From: Rhodobacter sp.
GTDB lineage: Bacteria; Pseudomonadota; Alphaproteobacteria; Rhodobacterales; Rhodobacteraceae
NCBI GenBank assembly: GCA_020250175.1
Contig: JADCEN010000068.1
Span: forward strand, 1-33,713
Reading direction: 5' to 3'
DNA: 33,713 nucleotides
The notes beneath the pieces were generated by a model. That model saw only the letters and a list, made by a program, of their open reading frames with translations. It was not told the origin of the DNA and did not search any database. Both the position numbers and the translations under genes were made by a program. Below, piece by piece: positions 1 to 7,339 of the stretch. Within the stretch, counting starts at the first letter, position 1. Each line of letters begins with the position of its first letter.

Positions 1-50
1 AAATGCTCCAGCATCAGCGCAAGACGATCCCTGACAAAAACCTGTTCCAT
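1..50 (-). CDS. 5' end of an unidentified gene, running off the left edge
   Basis: An ATG on the minus strand at 50-48 is preceded by a very good ribosome-binding site (GGGAGGTGA, about 6 nt upstream), so a real start is likely. Only 16 full codons are inside the window; they read MEQVFVRDRLALMLEH. The product cannot be named from so little. The gene is divergent from the ADP-ribosyltransferase-like gene at 259-804. Confidence 0.5.
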   Translation of the reverse strand, partial: MEQVFVRDRLALMLEH

Positions 51-52
51 GA

Positions 53-262
53 CGGCTCACCTCCCGCCACCACAAGAATCAGATCAAGCCACGACCCGCC
101 ACCCCAGACCGAAATCCGTTAACCTCACAACGACGCCCTGCCTCGACGCAATGGGCGCTTGCCTGCGCGCTGGAACGCTTTCAGGATGGGGCAGTATCCT
201 TGGACGATGCGCTTGAAGGGGTGCGGCAAGCCGTGACGGGAAGCCGGAAGGGGGTGGCATGA
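53..262 (+). other. Open frame without an ATG, overlapping the next gene by ATGA; possible gene remnant
   Basis: The frame is open from 53 to a TGA at 260-262. Its second half (for example LERFQDGAVSLDDALEGVRQ) reads like genuine protein, and its stop overlaps the ATG of the following gene as ATGA, the usual sign of translational coupling. There is no in-frame ATG; GTG codons at 221 and 233 and a TTG at 200 are the only candidates, and the first half reads like random low-complexity sequence. It could be a short coupled gene with an unusual start, or the 3' remnant of a gene whose 5' end has been replaced. I cannot tell which. Confidence 0.25.
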
Positions 263-804
263 TGGGAGCAATTGACTGGCAAGCCGAAATAGAGCGCGCG
301 AAAGAGCGTGTCGCCAATGGTGAAAAGCCGGAGCGTCACCCTTGGACGCCGCAGGAAACGTGGGATGCCATGCACAGGGGCAGCCCGGAAGCTGCGGAAG
401 CCGTTGCAGCCAGGATGCACGACTTTGAAAGGCTTTCTCTGGCATTGCACCTGATGAGCGAGGGTGTGGCATCGGAAGCCGTGCGGGTGGTATTTGATGG
501 GGGTATCACCCAGACACATTGTTTTCGTAGCCTAACGGCAGTTGAACTAAATGACCTAATGCGCTGGGCTGCCGCGCCCTTGCCACCGCTGCAAAGCCCC
601 GTGACCATCTTTCGGGGCGGGCCTTCCGCAGATGGCATTTCGTGGACGCTATCGCGCGATGTGGCTTGCGAATTTGCAGAGCGTTGGAAGCAAGCCGATC
701 CGAAAAGCCGCGTGTTTTCGCGCCGGGTGAGTGTAAAGCGCATAGCCTATTACACGAACTCGCGCGAGGAACAGGAAGTCATTCTCTGGCAGAATGAGGT
801 CTAG
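259..804 (+). CDS. Hypothetical protein with an ADP-ribosyltransferase-like R-S-ExE pattern
   Basis: The product is 181 residues, soluble, with no signal peptide. The N-terminal half is charged and helical. The C-terminal half contains VTIFRGG (Arg119), GISWTLSRDVACEFA (Ser128, Thr130) and REEQEVIL (Glu171-x-Glu173). Arg, then an aromatic/Ser-Thr strand, then ExE is the order of NAD-binding and catalytic elements in the R-S-E class of ADP-ribosyltransferases. Similar FRG...SWT...EVI proteins are known to me from prophages, but the fold assignment is inference. Start: two adjacent ATGs (259, 262); the first is preceded by AAGGGGG. A rho-independent terminator follows 40 bp after the stop, so this is the last gene of its transcript. 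It lies on the 3' side of tRNA-Ser(CGA), the side where integrative elements usually insert, so a mobile origin is plausible. Confidence 0.55.
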   Translation: MMGAIDWQAEIERAKERVANGEKPERHPWTPQETWDAMHRGSPEAAEAVAARMHDFERLSLALHLMSEGVASEAVRVVFDGGITQTHCFRSLTAVELNDLMRWAAAPLPPLQSPVTIFRGGPSADGISWTLSRDVACEFAERWKQADPKSRVFSRRVSVKRIAYYTNSREEQEVILWQNEV

Positions 805-844
805 ACCTACCCAAGCCTAACAGGCCCCGCCCGCTGCGCTACAG

Positions 845-868
845 AACCCCGCCCCGAGCGGGGTTTTT
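845..868 (+). terminator. Rho-independent terminator after the ADP-ribosyltransferase-like gene
   Basis: AACCCCG (845-851) pairs with CGGGGTT (859-865), giving a 7-bp stem with a 7-nt loop, followed by a run of five T (864-868). Confidence 0.8.
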
Positions 869-1494
869 GCTTTGGCAAGACCGCCCAGCGCCGAAATCTG
901 CCACGTACGCGCGCGCGAGACCGCACCCGATATTCCCCGTTAGGAAACGGCTGTATCGCGCAGAGATACGCGCAGGCGCGCGAGGCACGGGGCGAGGTTG
1001 CGGCGCACAACGGGACAGGCGGCGCGACGATCTGCGCACAGTACGCGCCCGCGCGCGAGGGACGCCGCCTTTTTTGCCCTTTATGAAATGGGCGGGCGAA
1101 ACCATGCCGAACCTTTTTTCGTGCCAGATATGGCAATGAAACGAGACACGCCGGTTTCCGGCACGGGGGCTGCAGACTTTTGCATGCCCCCCCCTTGCCA
1201 GTGCTGGCCACCGCATGGCCCGCCCCGATCTGCGTCACGGCTGCGAACTTGCGCACCCTTGGCGGGTCCTTCCGGGCGCAATGGGTATACGGGGCACCGA
1301 GGCGCGGGGGTTTTGTCTGCGCAAGAATCTGCAATGGGGTCCGATGGCCAGGCGTCCGCCGATCTGCGTACCAGGTAAGCGCGCGCGCGACCCTTCGATG
1401 CCTTCTAGGCGGGGCATCCGGAGCACCAAGGGGGAAGGATTGGGGGAAGCGATTTTGAAGTTTCCAGCAAAATCAATATCTTAGATACCGGAAA
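869..1494. other. Gene-free, GC-rich stretch with repeated GCGCGC motifs
   Basis: No convincing gene is present on either strand; the open frames here are high-GC artefacts rich in Arg, Ala and Pro. A motif resembling TACGCGC-NN-GCGCGCGAG recurs near 905, 967 and 1041, with a looser copy near 1375. A 7-bp inverted repeat GGCGGCG (1018-1024) / CGCCGCC (1063-1069), followed by six T, could be a long-loop terminator. The stretch ends at the 3' end of tRNA-Ser(CGA). Confidence 0.5.
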
Positions 1495-1584
1495 TGGCGG
1501 AGAGACAGGGATTCGAACCCTGGGACCCCGCAAAGGGTCAACGGTTTTCGAGACCGCCCCGTTCGACCGCTCCGGCACCTCTCC
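1495..1584 (-). tRNA. tRNA-Ser(CGA)
   Basis: A 90-nt gene including encoded CCA (complement of 1495-1497) reads on the minus strand from GGAGAGG at 1584. The acceptor strands pair, the anticodon loop is CTCGAAA (anticodon CGA, reading UCG codons), there is a long variable arm as expected for class II serine tRNAs, and the T arm carries GGTTCGAATCC. The 3' end points to the left, towards the gene-free stretch. Confidence 0.95.
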
Positions 1585-1606
1585 GCGTCGGTGGTCTTGC
1601 TGCGGG

Positions 1607-1635
1607 CGTGTACTGGAGGAGTTGCGGGGTTGCAA
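1607..1635 (-). promoter_or_regulatory. Candidate promoter of tRNA-Ser(CGA)
   Basis: On the minus strand, TTGCAA (1635-1630) and TACACG (1612-1607) are 17 bp apart, and transcription would start about 15 nt before the mature tRNA end. The -10 match is weak; position and spacing are the main support. The -35 box lies in the middle of a perfect palindrome (1625-1640). Confidence 0.4.
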
Positions 1636-1640
1636 CCCCG
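1625..1640. repeat. Perfect 16-bp palindrome upstream of tRNA-Ser(CGA)
   Basis: CGGGGTTGCAACCCCG is its own reverse complement. It covers the presumed -35 box of the tRNA promoter, so it may be a regulator site; it has no T tract and is unlikely to be a terminator. Confidence 0.5.
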
Positions 1641-2390
1641 TATTGCTGCCCCATTGGGCCATCGTATGAAGCCGTGTCGGATCGGGAATGTCCGAGGCAC
1701 TCAGCGACGACCAGCGGATAGCCCCGGTCCCCTGCTCAGTCCGGTGCCTGCGGAGCATATCCGTCTGTTTTCAAAGGATATGCAGGATGCACGGCTTACT
1801 TGGCCTTATCTCATCAGAACGAAGGCCGAAGGCTGCGCGACCCGACCGGGGCAAGAAGATCGGGGGGTTCTGGACCCGCACAATCCACCGCTTTCCGTTG
1901 GCGGCATTGCTTCGGCACCACGGGACACCGCTGATCAGCCTGTCGGGCCGCTGACGCCCCGTGGTCCGTCCCGTGTTCTGACCGGAACGACAAGGATGCG
2001 AAAAGCCCGCAACCAAACTTTCCGGAAACCGCTGCCGGAACAGGGCAACAGGCGCTGCGCATTCCCTGGCAGAAGGTATCAATCCCCTGTTGCAGCACAG
2101 ATCACTGGCCGCCCCGCCGCCCATGTCGTTGCGGGTGCATGTTCCGGTTCAGACCACCCGGCGGATGGCAGGCTTTTTTCCAAGACCTGCATCGGGCCTT
2201 TGCCAACCCCTCGCCGGCTACTGCGGCACCAAAGGGGGGGCCGCCCCGAACGATGCAACGGGCCATCCATTCTTCCCGGCCCGTCGTCTCTGGCGGCGGC
2301 GTTGCCCCGCCCGGAACGCTGCCGGTTTCGTCTGCGCCTTGCAGTCCGGCTGCGATTTCGATATTCCGCGCGGTGGACTTGGGGTGGATC
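1641..2390. other. Gene-free stretch between tRNA-Ser and the BenE-type gene
   Basis: I find no recognisable gene here. Several overlapping open frames exist on both strands, but they lack ribosome-binding sites and sensible composition, and the longest runs into the BenE-type gene in a different frame. The stretch may contain decayed sequence; it must also hold the promoter of the BenE-type gene, which I cannot place. Confidence 0.45.
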
Positions 2391-3530
2391 ATGACGTTTT
2401 CAATGGTGTCTGCGGCCGTTGTGGCCGCCCTGATCGGCTACGGCTCGACCATTGCGCTGGTGCTGTCTGCCGCCGTCGCGGTAGGCGCGAATGCGGCGCA
2501 GGCTGCAAGCTGGGTTCTGGCGGTCTGCCTTGCGAAAGCGGTGGGCAGCGCCGGCCTGGGCCTCTACGCCCGCGTCCCCGTCGTTCTGGCCTGGTCCACG
2601 CCGGGCGCGGCGCTGATTGCGGCCAGTTCGGGCTACACCATCAATCAGGCGGTCGGGGCCTTTATCCTGGCCGGGGGGCTGATCGCGCTGACCGGCCTGG
2701 TCCGCCCGCTGGAAGATCTGGTTGCCCGGATTCCTGAAGACATCGCCTCGGCCCTGCTGGCGGGCGTCCTTTTGCCCTTTGTGCTGCGCCTTGGCGGGGC
2801 CGTCCAGGCGGCGCCGTTTACCGTGCTGTCCATGATCGCGGTCTTTGCCCTGGTGCGCCTGGGCAACCCATCCGTTGCAGTGCTGGCCGCTTTGGGTCTG
2901 GGTCTGTTGCTGGGGCTGTGGGGCGTTCCGGTCTTTGCGCTGGACTTCACCATGCCCGCCCCCCTGTTCATCCGGCCCGAGTTCCACCTGGGTGCCCTGA
3001 TCGGCCTTGGAATACCGCTGTACCTTGTCACCATGGCCTCGCAGAACCTGCCGGGCTTCGCCGCCCTGCGTGCCGCCGGATATGAGCCGCCCGTGCGCCC
3101 GGCACTGATCACCACCGGCGGGCTGTCCGCCGTCCCGGCGCTGTTCGGGGCGCATCCGGTCAGCATGGCGGCCATCACGGCGGCCATCTGCCTTGGCGAT
3201 GATGTCCACCCGGACCACGCCGAACGCTGGAAGGTCAGCCTGGCCTATGGCGGCGTCTGGGTGCTGCTGGGCCTGTTCGGCCCTGTTGTGATCGCCCTCA
3301 TGTCGATCCTGCCGCATCCCATCGTCACCTGCATTATCGCCCTGGCGTTGATCGGCCCGCTCAGCGGCGCGCTGAGCACCGCCTTCGCCTTCGAGAGGCA
3401 CCGCTTCGCCGCCACGGTTACCCTGATCGCCACCGCCTCGGGCGTGACCTTCCTTGGCACCAGTGCCGCGCTGTGGGGCCTGCTGGCAGGGCTTCTGTTC
3501 TATGCGATGGAGGACATGCGGCGGGGCTGA
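2391..3530 (+). CDS. benE: BenE-family benzoate/proton symporter-like membrane protein
   Basis: The product (379 residues) is almost entirely hydrophobic, with roughly 11-12 membrane segments separated by short loops, typical of BenE (benzoate:H+ symporter) transporters of the inner membrane. Family-like features are the N-terminal VAALIGYGSTIALVLSA, AWSTPGAALIAAS in the third or fourth helix, ALFGAHPVSMAAITAAIC in the second half, and FLGTSAALWGLLAGLLF near the end. Length fits the family (about 380-400). The ATG at 2391 was chosen because the family usually begins directly with the first helix; the open frame extends upstream to 2139 (another ATG at 2253), but that part resembles no transporter sequence. 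No benzoate-degradation genes are nearby, so the substrate is uncertain. Confidence 0.8.
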   Translation: MTFSMVSAAVVAALIGYGSTIALVLSAAVAVGANAAQAASWVLAVCLAKAVGSAGLGLYARVPVVLAWSTPGAALIAASSGYTINQAVGAFILAGGLIALTGLVRPLEDLVARIPEDIASALLAGVLLPFVLRLGGAVQAAPFTVLSMIAVFALVRLGNPSVAVLAALGLGLLLGLWGVPVFALDFTMPAPLFIRPEFHLGALIGLGIPLYLVTMASQNLPGFAALRAAGYEPPVRPALITTGGLSAVPALFGAHPVSMAAITAAICLGDDVHPDHAERWKVSLAYGGVWVLLGLFGPVVIALMSILPHPIVTCIIALALIGPLSGALSTAFAFERHRFAATVTLIATASGVTFLGTSAALWGLLAGLLFYAMEDMRRG

Positions 3531-3607
3531 GGGGCATAGGGCGCGTTCAAGGATGGCCCTTTGTACAGCTGGAAGGTCTGGGTCTGGCAAAAGGCGGTCC
3601 GGCATTC

Positions 3608-3640
3608 GCCATTGTCTTCGGACCAATTGCGGACAATGGC
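3608..3640. repeat. 9-bp inverted repeat at the edge of the IS256 relic
   Basis: GCCATTGTC (3608-3616) pairs with GACAATGGC (3632-3640). It sits exactly where the transposase remnant begins, between the BenE-type gene and the relic; there is no T tract. It may mark the recombination border. Confidence 0.4.
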
Positions 3641-4098
3641 TCATTCCATGAGGGTGGCCAGTTTGGGGATTTTGGGGCGGAGCTGATCGGCGACGCCGCG
3701 CCATTGGGTACTGGCGGCCTGCGCGTCGTCCTGAGCAAAGGCGGTGGCGATGAAGGCGGATATGACGCGTCGCCCGCTCTTGCCGGCATGGGCCAGGGCA
3801 TTGCGCATGTAGTGGACCCGGCAGCGCTGCCACGTCGCGCAAAGCACCTTGGAGACCGCCGCTTTGATGCCCTCTTGTGCGTCAGAAATCACCAGCTTGA
3901 CCCCGCGCAGCCCCCGGCGGGTGAGTTTGCGCAAGAACTCGGCCCAGAAGGGTTCCGCCTCGGAGGCCCCGATGTCCAGACCCAGAACCTCGCGGCGACC
4001 GTCGCTGTTGACACCCACGGCAATGATCGCGGCGACCGAGACGATCCTGTTGTTCTGGCGTACTTTCATGCAGGTCGTGTCGATCCACGGACAGGGCC
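3641..4098 (-). pseudogene. IS256-family transposase fragment (both ends missing)
   Basis: The reading frame continues without a stop from about 4098 to 3641 and gives the catalytic core of an IS256 (mutator-type) transposase: PWIDTTCMKVRQ with the first catalytic Asp, then VLGLDIGASEAEPFW, then LVISDAQEG with the second Asp, then TWQRCRVHYMRNALAHAGK. It stops after PKLATLME, before the region that would carry the catalytic Glu. The DNA-binding N-terminus and the C-terminus are both missing, so it cannot be active. A second, more decayed fragment of the same kind lies at 21811-21890. Confidence 0.85.
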
Positions 4099-4482
4099 GT
4101 TGACCGCGCCGACTGTCCCCCGGACAGTCGGGGAATGGGTCCGGGGGACCGTCTCCATGCGGATCAACCCGTCAAGCGGGCGGTTGAGAAAGCCATTCGC
4201 CCTTGACACAAAATCCGTCAGGTGCAGCAAACAATCCTGTGTCCCCGCGCCGCCCTGTGCCATCGCCACCGCAAAGCTGTTTTTCGCCGCAGTCGCCATC
4301 GTGGTGGTGACGGTGGCGGCATTGGCCATGCCTTCCAGACAGCGCAGGTCCTTGCAGGCGTTCGTAAGGGCAAAGCGGTGCGCCTGCCGGTTGCCATCCA
4401 GCGCGCAGCCCATGAAGATCCGGCAGAATTCGGTCATCTCCGGAATGCGTCCCGGGCAGATAATGATCCGCCCCGGCGTCAT
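4066..4482 (-). CDS. Unrecognised small protein, probably cut at its 3' end by the IS256 relic
   Basis: The frame gives 138 residues from the ATG at 4482 (a GTG at 4488 is also possible). The first about 105 residues (for example MTEFCRIFMGCALDGNRQAH, then AKNSFAVAMAQGGAG) have the composition of real protein, with four cysteines and no signal peptide or membrane segment. The last residues are encoded by palindromic DNA and by the IS256 fragment in another frame, so the natural end has probably been lost. I do not recognise the family. No strong ribosome-binding site precedes either start. Confidence 0.3.
   Translation of the reverse strand: MTPGRIIICPGRIPEMTEFCRIFMGCALDGNRQAHRFALTNACKDLRCLEGMANAATVTTTMATAAKNSFAVAMAQGGAGTQDCLLHLTDFVSRANGFLNRPLDGLIRMETVPRTHSPTVRGTVGAVNGPVRGSTRPA
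4111..4150. repeat. Two adjacent palindromes at the IS256-relic border
   Basis: GACTGTCC-CCC-GGACAGTC (4111-4129) has a perfect 8-bp stem; GGTCC-GGG-GGACC (4138-4150) follows 8 bp later. They separate the unrecognised gene from the transposase remnant and could be transposon-end or REP-like sequence. Confidence 0.5.
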
Positions 4483-4566
4483 TTGCACCGGCGTGTTTCC
4501 CTTGCATCACCACCGGCATCGGCTGGACGGACAGGTGCCGCCAGACGATCCTCGTCCTGCCTTTGT

Positions 4567-4803
4567 CTACGCCTTTTTCGCCAGCCGGTAACTGCCCTCC
4601 GGCAGGTTCAGCGCTGCCGCAAGTTCGCTCAGCTGTGCGTTCGACAGGGTGATCTTCACCACCTCGTCCCGGCGCGGGTCGAACTGCTCGACAGTCACGC
4701 AATCCTCAAAGGCCAGGATGATCACGTCTTCCTCAAGCGCGGGCCCACCCTCGTCCACAAGGGTGATCACGGTCGCGTCGAAATCATGCTCAATGGTAAA
4801 CAT
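4567..4803 (-). CDS. Conserved small hypothetical protein, 78 residues
   Basis: A short acidic soluble protein beginning MFTIEHDFDATVITLVDEG and containing EEDVIILAFEDCVTVEQFDP and a C-terminal LSNAQLSELAAALNLPEGSY. I recognise this as a type of small conserved protein of Rhodobacterales, but its function is unknown to me. It has no signal peptide and no metal-binding cysteines. It is divergent from the M48 peptidase gene, with 128 bp between the two starts, which should contain both promoters. Confidence 0.75.
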   Translation of the reverse strand: MFTIEHDFDATVITLVDEGGPALEEDVIILAFEDCVTVEQFDPRRDEVVKITLSNAQLSELAAALNLPEGSYRLAKKA

Positions 4804-4931
4804 GGGTGCAGCTTATCCAGCCAGGCGGCCCGGCTCAATGGGCAAGCGTTCCTGCAAATCACCGTGAGGGGGATGTATCCCGGCGGCACCCGCGCTACCA
4901 TACCTCGGGGGTTTGGCGGGGGGACGCAGGC

Positions 4932-5642
4932 GTGCTTGGACGTTGGCTTGGCGGGGTGATTGCGGCGGCAGGTCTGGCTGGCTGCAGCCTGGCGGTGGCA
5001 CCGCCCGGCGGTGGCCAGCCCCCGGTCGAATTCGCCGAAGCCCCGACGCCCGAACAGGCGGCCCGCACCTTTGTCTATGTGGTTGACCGCGTCGTGCCGG
5101 TGGCCGAGGCGATTTGCCTGGAACGCACCCGCGATGTGCCTTGCCAATTCCAGATCGCCATTGACGAGCGGCCCGGACAGGCCCCCAATGCTTTCCAGAC
5201 GCTGGACGAACAAGGCAACCCAATCATCGCCTTCAACGTGCCGCTGCTGATGGACATTCGCAACCCCGACGAGCTTGCCTTCGTAATGGGCCATGAGACC
5301 GCGCATCACATCGCCGGCCATATCGCCCGGCAGCAGTCCGGAATGATGCAGGGCGCGCTTGTCGCCGGCGCGCTGGCGACGCTGGGCGGGGGGGATGAGG
5401 CCGCGATCCGCGCCGCGCAGGACATGGGTGCCGAACTTGGCGCGCGCCGCTATTCCAAGCGGTTCGAGCTGGAGGCGGATGCGCTTGGCACCGAAATCGC
5501 CTGGCGCGCCGGGTTCGATCCGCTGGTTGGCGCACAGTTCTTCAGCCGCCTGCCTGATCCGGGCAACCGCTTTCTGGGCACGCACCCGCCGACGGGCCAG
5601 CGGTACGAGGCGGTCGTGCAAACGATGCAGACCCTGCGCTGA
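4932..5642 (+). CDS. M48-family zinc metallopeptidase, lipoprotein
   Basis: From the GTG at 4932 (preceded by GGGGGGAC) the product has 236 residues. Residues 1-17 form a lipoprotein signal with lipobox LAGC, so Cys18 would be lipidated and the enzyme tethered on the periplasmic side. The zinc site is HETAH at 121-125 (within VMGHETAHHIAGH), and FELEADALG near 178-186 supplies the third ligand, as in M48 peptidases. The C-terminus has the DPGNRFLGTHPPTGQR segment common to periplasmic M48 enzymes of the Loi/BepA/YfgC group. A likely role is degradation or quality control of envelope proteins; the substrate is unknown. An upstream ATG at 4806 exists in frame, but the signal peptide fixes the start at 4932. 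Confidence 0.88.
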   Translation: MLGRWLGGVIAAAGLAGCSLAVAPPGGGQPPVEFAEAPTPEQAARTFVYVVDRVVPVAEAICLERTRDVPCQFQIAIDERPGQAPNAFQTLDEQGNPIIAFNVPLLMDIRNPDELAFVMGHETAHHIAGHIARQQSGMMQGALVAGALATLGGGDEAAIRAAQDMGAELGARRYSKRFELEADALGTEIAWRAGFDPLVGAQFFSRLPDPGNRFLGTHPPTGQRYEAVVQTMQTLR

Positions 5643-5716
5643 GCCTGCGCGATCTGAACCAAGGACGACACCGGGCGTTCGGTTCCAGCATGGGCAACGC
5701 TGCAGGAGGACAGGGG

Positions 5717-5928
5717 ATGATCGGCTTTACAGAAGGACCACAGGCCTGGGGTCTGACGCAGGGCATGGCGCGGGTGGCGGGGTAAACCTGCCCGCTGCGA
5801 TGATCGAGGGCCGGCTGATCCGGGCCGGGCTTGCGCGCCTGGTCGGACGCTGCCGAACCTGCGGCCAGTCCGCCCGTCGCCTGCGCTGGCTGGCAGTGAT
5901 GAACCGCGCCGGGTTTGCCGCAGGCTGA
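5717..5928 (+). pseudogene. DUF6455-family gene broken by a one-base deletion and by an IS3-family insertion
   Basis: The ATG at 5717 has a strong ribosome-binding site (AGGAGG). The first 22 codons read MIGFTEGPQAWGLTQGMARV-AG and end in TAA at 5783-5785. Shifting by one base at the GGGG just before this stop gives a continuous frame: VNLPAAMIEGRLIRAGLARL, then CRTCGQSARRLRWLAV. This is the DUF6455 pattern with its paired cysteines. One missing G in a homopolymer run explains the shift. The native sequence stops at 5899, where the terminal repeat of an IS3-family element begins; the last codons up to TGA at 5928 are IS sequence. The usual C-terminal part (with a third conserved Cys) is missing. 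The role of DUF6455 proteins is unknown to me. Confidence 0.75.
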
Positions 5929-6702
5929 TCTTGGTTGCGCGGCCATGGTTTCAGTTTCCGGCGCTGCATAGAGGTTGGCCTCGGCTTCTGCGGGCGGGAT
6001 GTTCCCGATCGGCTCGGGGAGGGTCAACGCATTACGTTGACGATCCTGCCCCATGCCCTTTCCGGGGCGGCGATCATGCACCGCCTGTTCCAGGGCATCG
6101 GGGACGAACCCCGCATGGGCCGAAGGGCTGACCCGCCAGCCCAGGATGCGGCGGGCACAGGCATCGATGACAAAGGCGACATGGATCGAGCCATGGGAAC
6201 GCCACTGGCCCGAGTGACCCTGGCGCGGGCCTTTCCAGGTGGCGACACAGGTGAAATTGCTGACCCGGAGCATGTTGGGCAGCGGCACGCGGAACTGGCG
6301 GTTCACCTTGTCCAGCGGACAGGGCGCCTTTCTGTCCGGGATCGTCGTCCTGTGCGGCTTTTTGCGGATAATGGCTTGAATCCCCATGCTTTTCTTCCGT
6401 CGTGCCACCGGGCATCGTGCGGCATCGAAGCCCTCTCGACCATCTCGCTGGAGAAGCCCGCCCTCTTGCCGCTGTCGCCCTCGGCCTTCTTGAGCCCCTC
6501 GTTCAGGGCATGTCCCGAACAGCCGATCTTCGCCGCGACCGACACAGGATCGCCTGCCAGCGCGACCCGTGCTGACCCCCGGTGTCGAGGACCAGCCGCG
6601 CCGCCCGTTCACAGACTTTGGGGGAAAACCTGTTCGTTGCCTTGCTCATGATGCCCCATCCTTCTCAGGAGTCGGAGCCTCCGGCAAACCCGGCGCGGTT
6701 CA
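5900..6702 (-). mobile_element. Internally deleted IS3-family element, 803 bp, with intact terminal repeats
   Basis: The ends are imperfect inverted repeats beginning TGAACC (5900 rightwards; 6702 leftwards): the first 21 bp match perfectly, then AGGCT after one mismatch. Inside, on the minus strand, an orfA begins at ATG 6649 (MSKATNRFSPKVCERAARLV...) and, after a frameshift, continues as AAKIGCSG...KKAEGDSGKRAG. It is joined to orfB pieces: PCPLDKVNRQFRVPLPN, then HVAFVIDACARRILGWRVS, then ALEQAVHDRRP, then the C-terminal LPEPIGNIPPAEAEANLY. The central catalytic part of orfB with the DDE residues is largely deleted, so it is non-autonomous. No target-site duplication is visible (flanks ...AGTGA and CCGG...). 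It interrupts the DUF6455 gene. Confidence 0.85.
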
Positions 6703-6740
6703 CCGGCAGAACACCCTGCCGCAGGCCGTTCAGCCTCGCC

Positions 6741-6772
6741 AAAAGCAAGGGGCCGTCCGAAGACGACCCCTT
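6741..6772 (-). terminator. Rho-independent terminator of tRNA-Gly
   Basis: On the minus strand AAGGGGTCGTC-TTCG-GACGGCCCCTT forms an 11-bp stem with one mismatch and a UUCG tetraloop, followed by GCTTTT (complement of 6741-6746). It lies about 25 bp downstream of the tRNA. Confidence 0.8.
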
Positions 6773-6797
6773 AACCGCTTGTTCCCGTTCGGGACTC

Positions 6798-6872
6798 TGG
6801 AGCGGGCGATGAGATTCGAACTCACGACCCTAACCTTGGCAAGGTTATGCTCTACCCCTGAGCTACGCCCGC
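6798..6872 (-). tRNA. tRNA-Gly(GCC)
   Basis: A 75-nt gene including encoded CCA starts with GCGGGCG at 6872. The anticodon loop is TTGCCAA (anticodon GCC), and the D arm TAGCTCAGGGGTAGAGC and T arm GAGTTCGAATCTC are canonical. Confidence 0.96.
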
Positions 6873-6888
6873 ATCCTTGGGTGGGCGT

Positions 6889-6917
6889 GATCTATAAAGT
6901 CCCGTGCGCCTTCGCAA
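6889..6917 (-). promoter_or_regulatory. Candidate promoter of tRNA-Gly(GCC)
   Basis: On the minus strand TTGCGA (6917-6912) is followed by TTTATAGATC. TAGATC (6894-6889) gives 17-bp spacing; the better hexamer TATAGA (6896-6891) gives 15 bp. The start site would be about 10 nt before the tRNA. Confidence 0.5.
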
Positions 6918-6936
6918 GGGGGAAAGTTGTGCGGCG

Positions 6937-7326
6937 TCAGAAAATTGCTGACCAGGGCAGGGCCAGGGCGGCGGACAGGGCCAGCGCGGCAAAGGTCATC
7001 AGCATGCCGATGGTGCGCGCCCCCAAGCGCCCCAGCCCAGACAGGGCCCAGGCGTGGCTGATGCGCCCCGCCAGCAGCACAAGGCCGGACAGGTGGAGAA
7101 GGGCGGGGGCCGCCCCGGCCAGTTCGGCCAGCAGCAGCAGGACGATCCCCAGCGGCGCATATTCCGCGCAATTGCCCTGGGCGCGGATCCGCACCAGCAG
7201 GGCGGGGTTGCCCGCATCGCCCAGCGACACGCGCCCGGACCGGCGCAACAGGATCACGCGCAGCGACAGGGTGATGAACAGCGCCGTCAGCGCTGCGGCG
7301 TAAAGCGGGGTGACGACGGGGGGCAC
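6937..7326 (-). CDS. MAPEG-type small integral membrane protein
   Basis: The product (129 residues) has about four hydrophobic segments: residues 5-25, 58-75, 77-90 and 105-125. Between segments 1 and 2 it carries LLRRSGRVSLGDAGNPALLV and then IRAQGNCAEYAPLGIVLLLL, the loop pattern (R-x-x-x-N-x-x-E-Y-x-P) of bacterial MAPEG proteins (membrane-associated, eicosanoid/glutathione-metabolism type). In bacteria the substrates of most members are unknown. The gene follows pyruvate carboxylase by 13 bp on the same strand and probably shares its transcript; no functional link is known to me. Confidence 0.8.
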   Translation of the reverse strand: MPPVVTPLYAAALTALFITLSLRVILLRRSGRVSLGDAGNPALLVRIRAQGNCAEYAPLGIVLLLLAELAGAAPALLHLSGLVLLAGRISHAWALSGLGRLGARTIGMLMTFAALALSAALALPWSAIF

Positions 7327-7339
7327 GGGTTTGTCCCTG

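Noticed and set aside
1591-2394. 267-codon open frame and overlapping frames between tRNA-Ser and the BenE-type gene
   Set aside because: No ribosome-binding site, no recognisable pattern, composition of random high-GC DNA.
2400-3842. Long minus-strand open frame (480 codons) opposite the BenE-type gene
   Set aside because: It mirrors the plus-strand gene in a high-GC genome, is rich in Arg, Gln and Gly, and resembles no protein; the plus-strand transporter explains the region.
6703-6740. Remaining 3' part of the DUF6455 gene on the far side of the IS3-family element
   Set aside because: No frame there gives the expected C-terminal pattern with its conserved Cys, and no target duplication joins the flanks.
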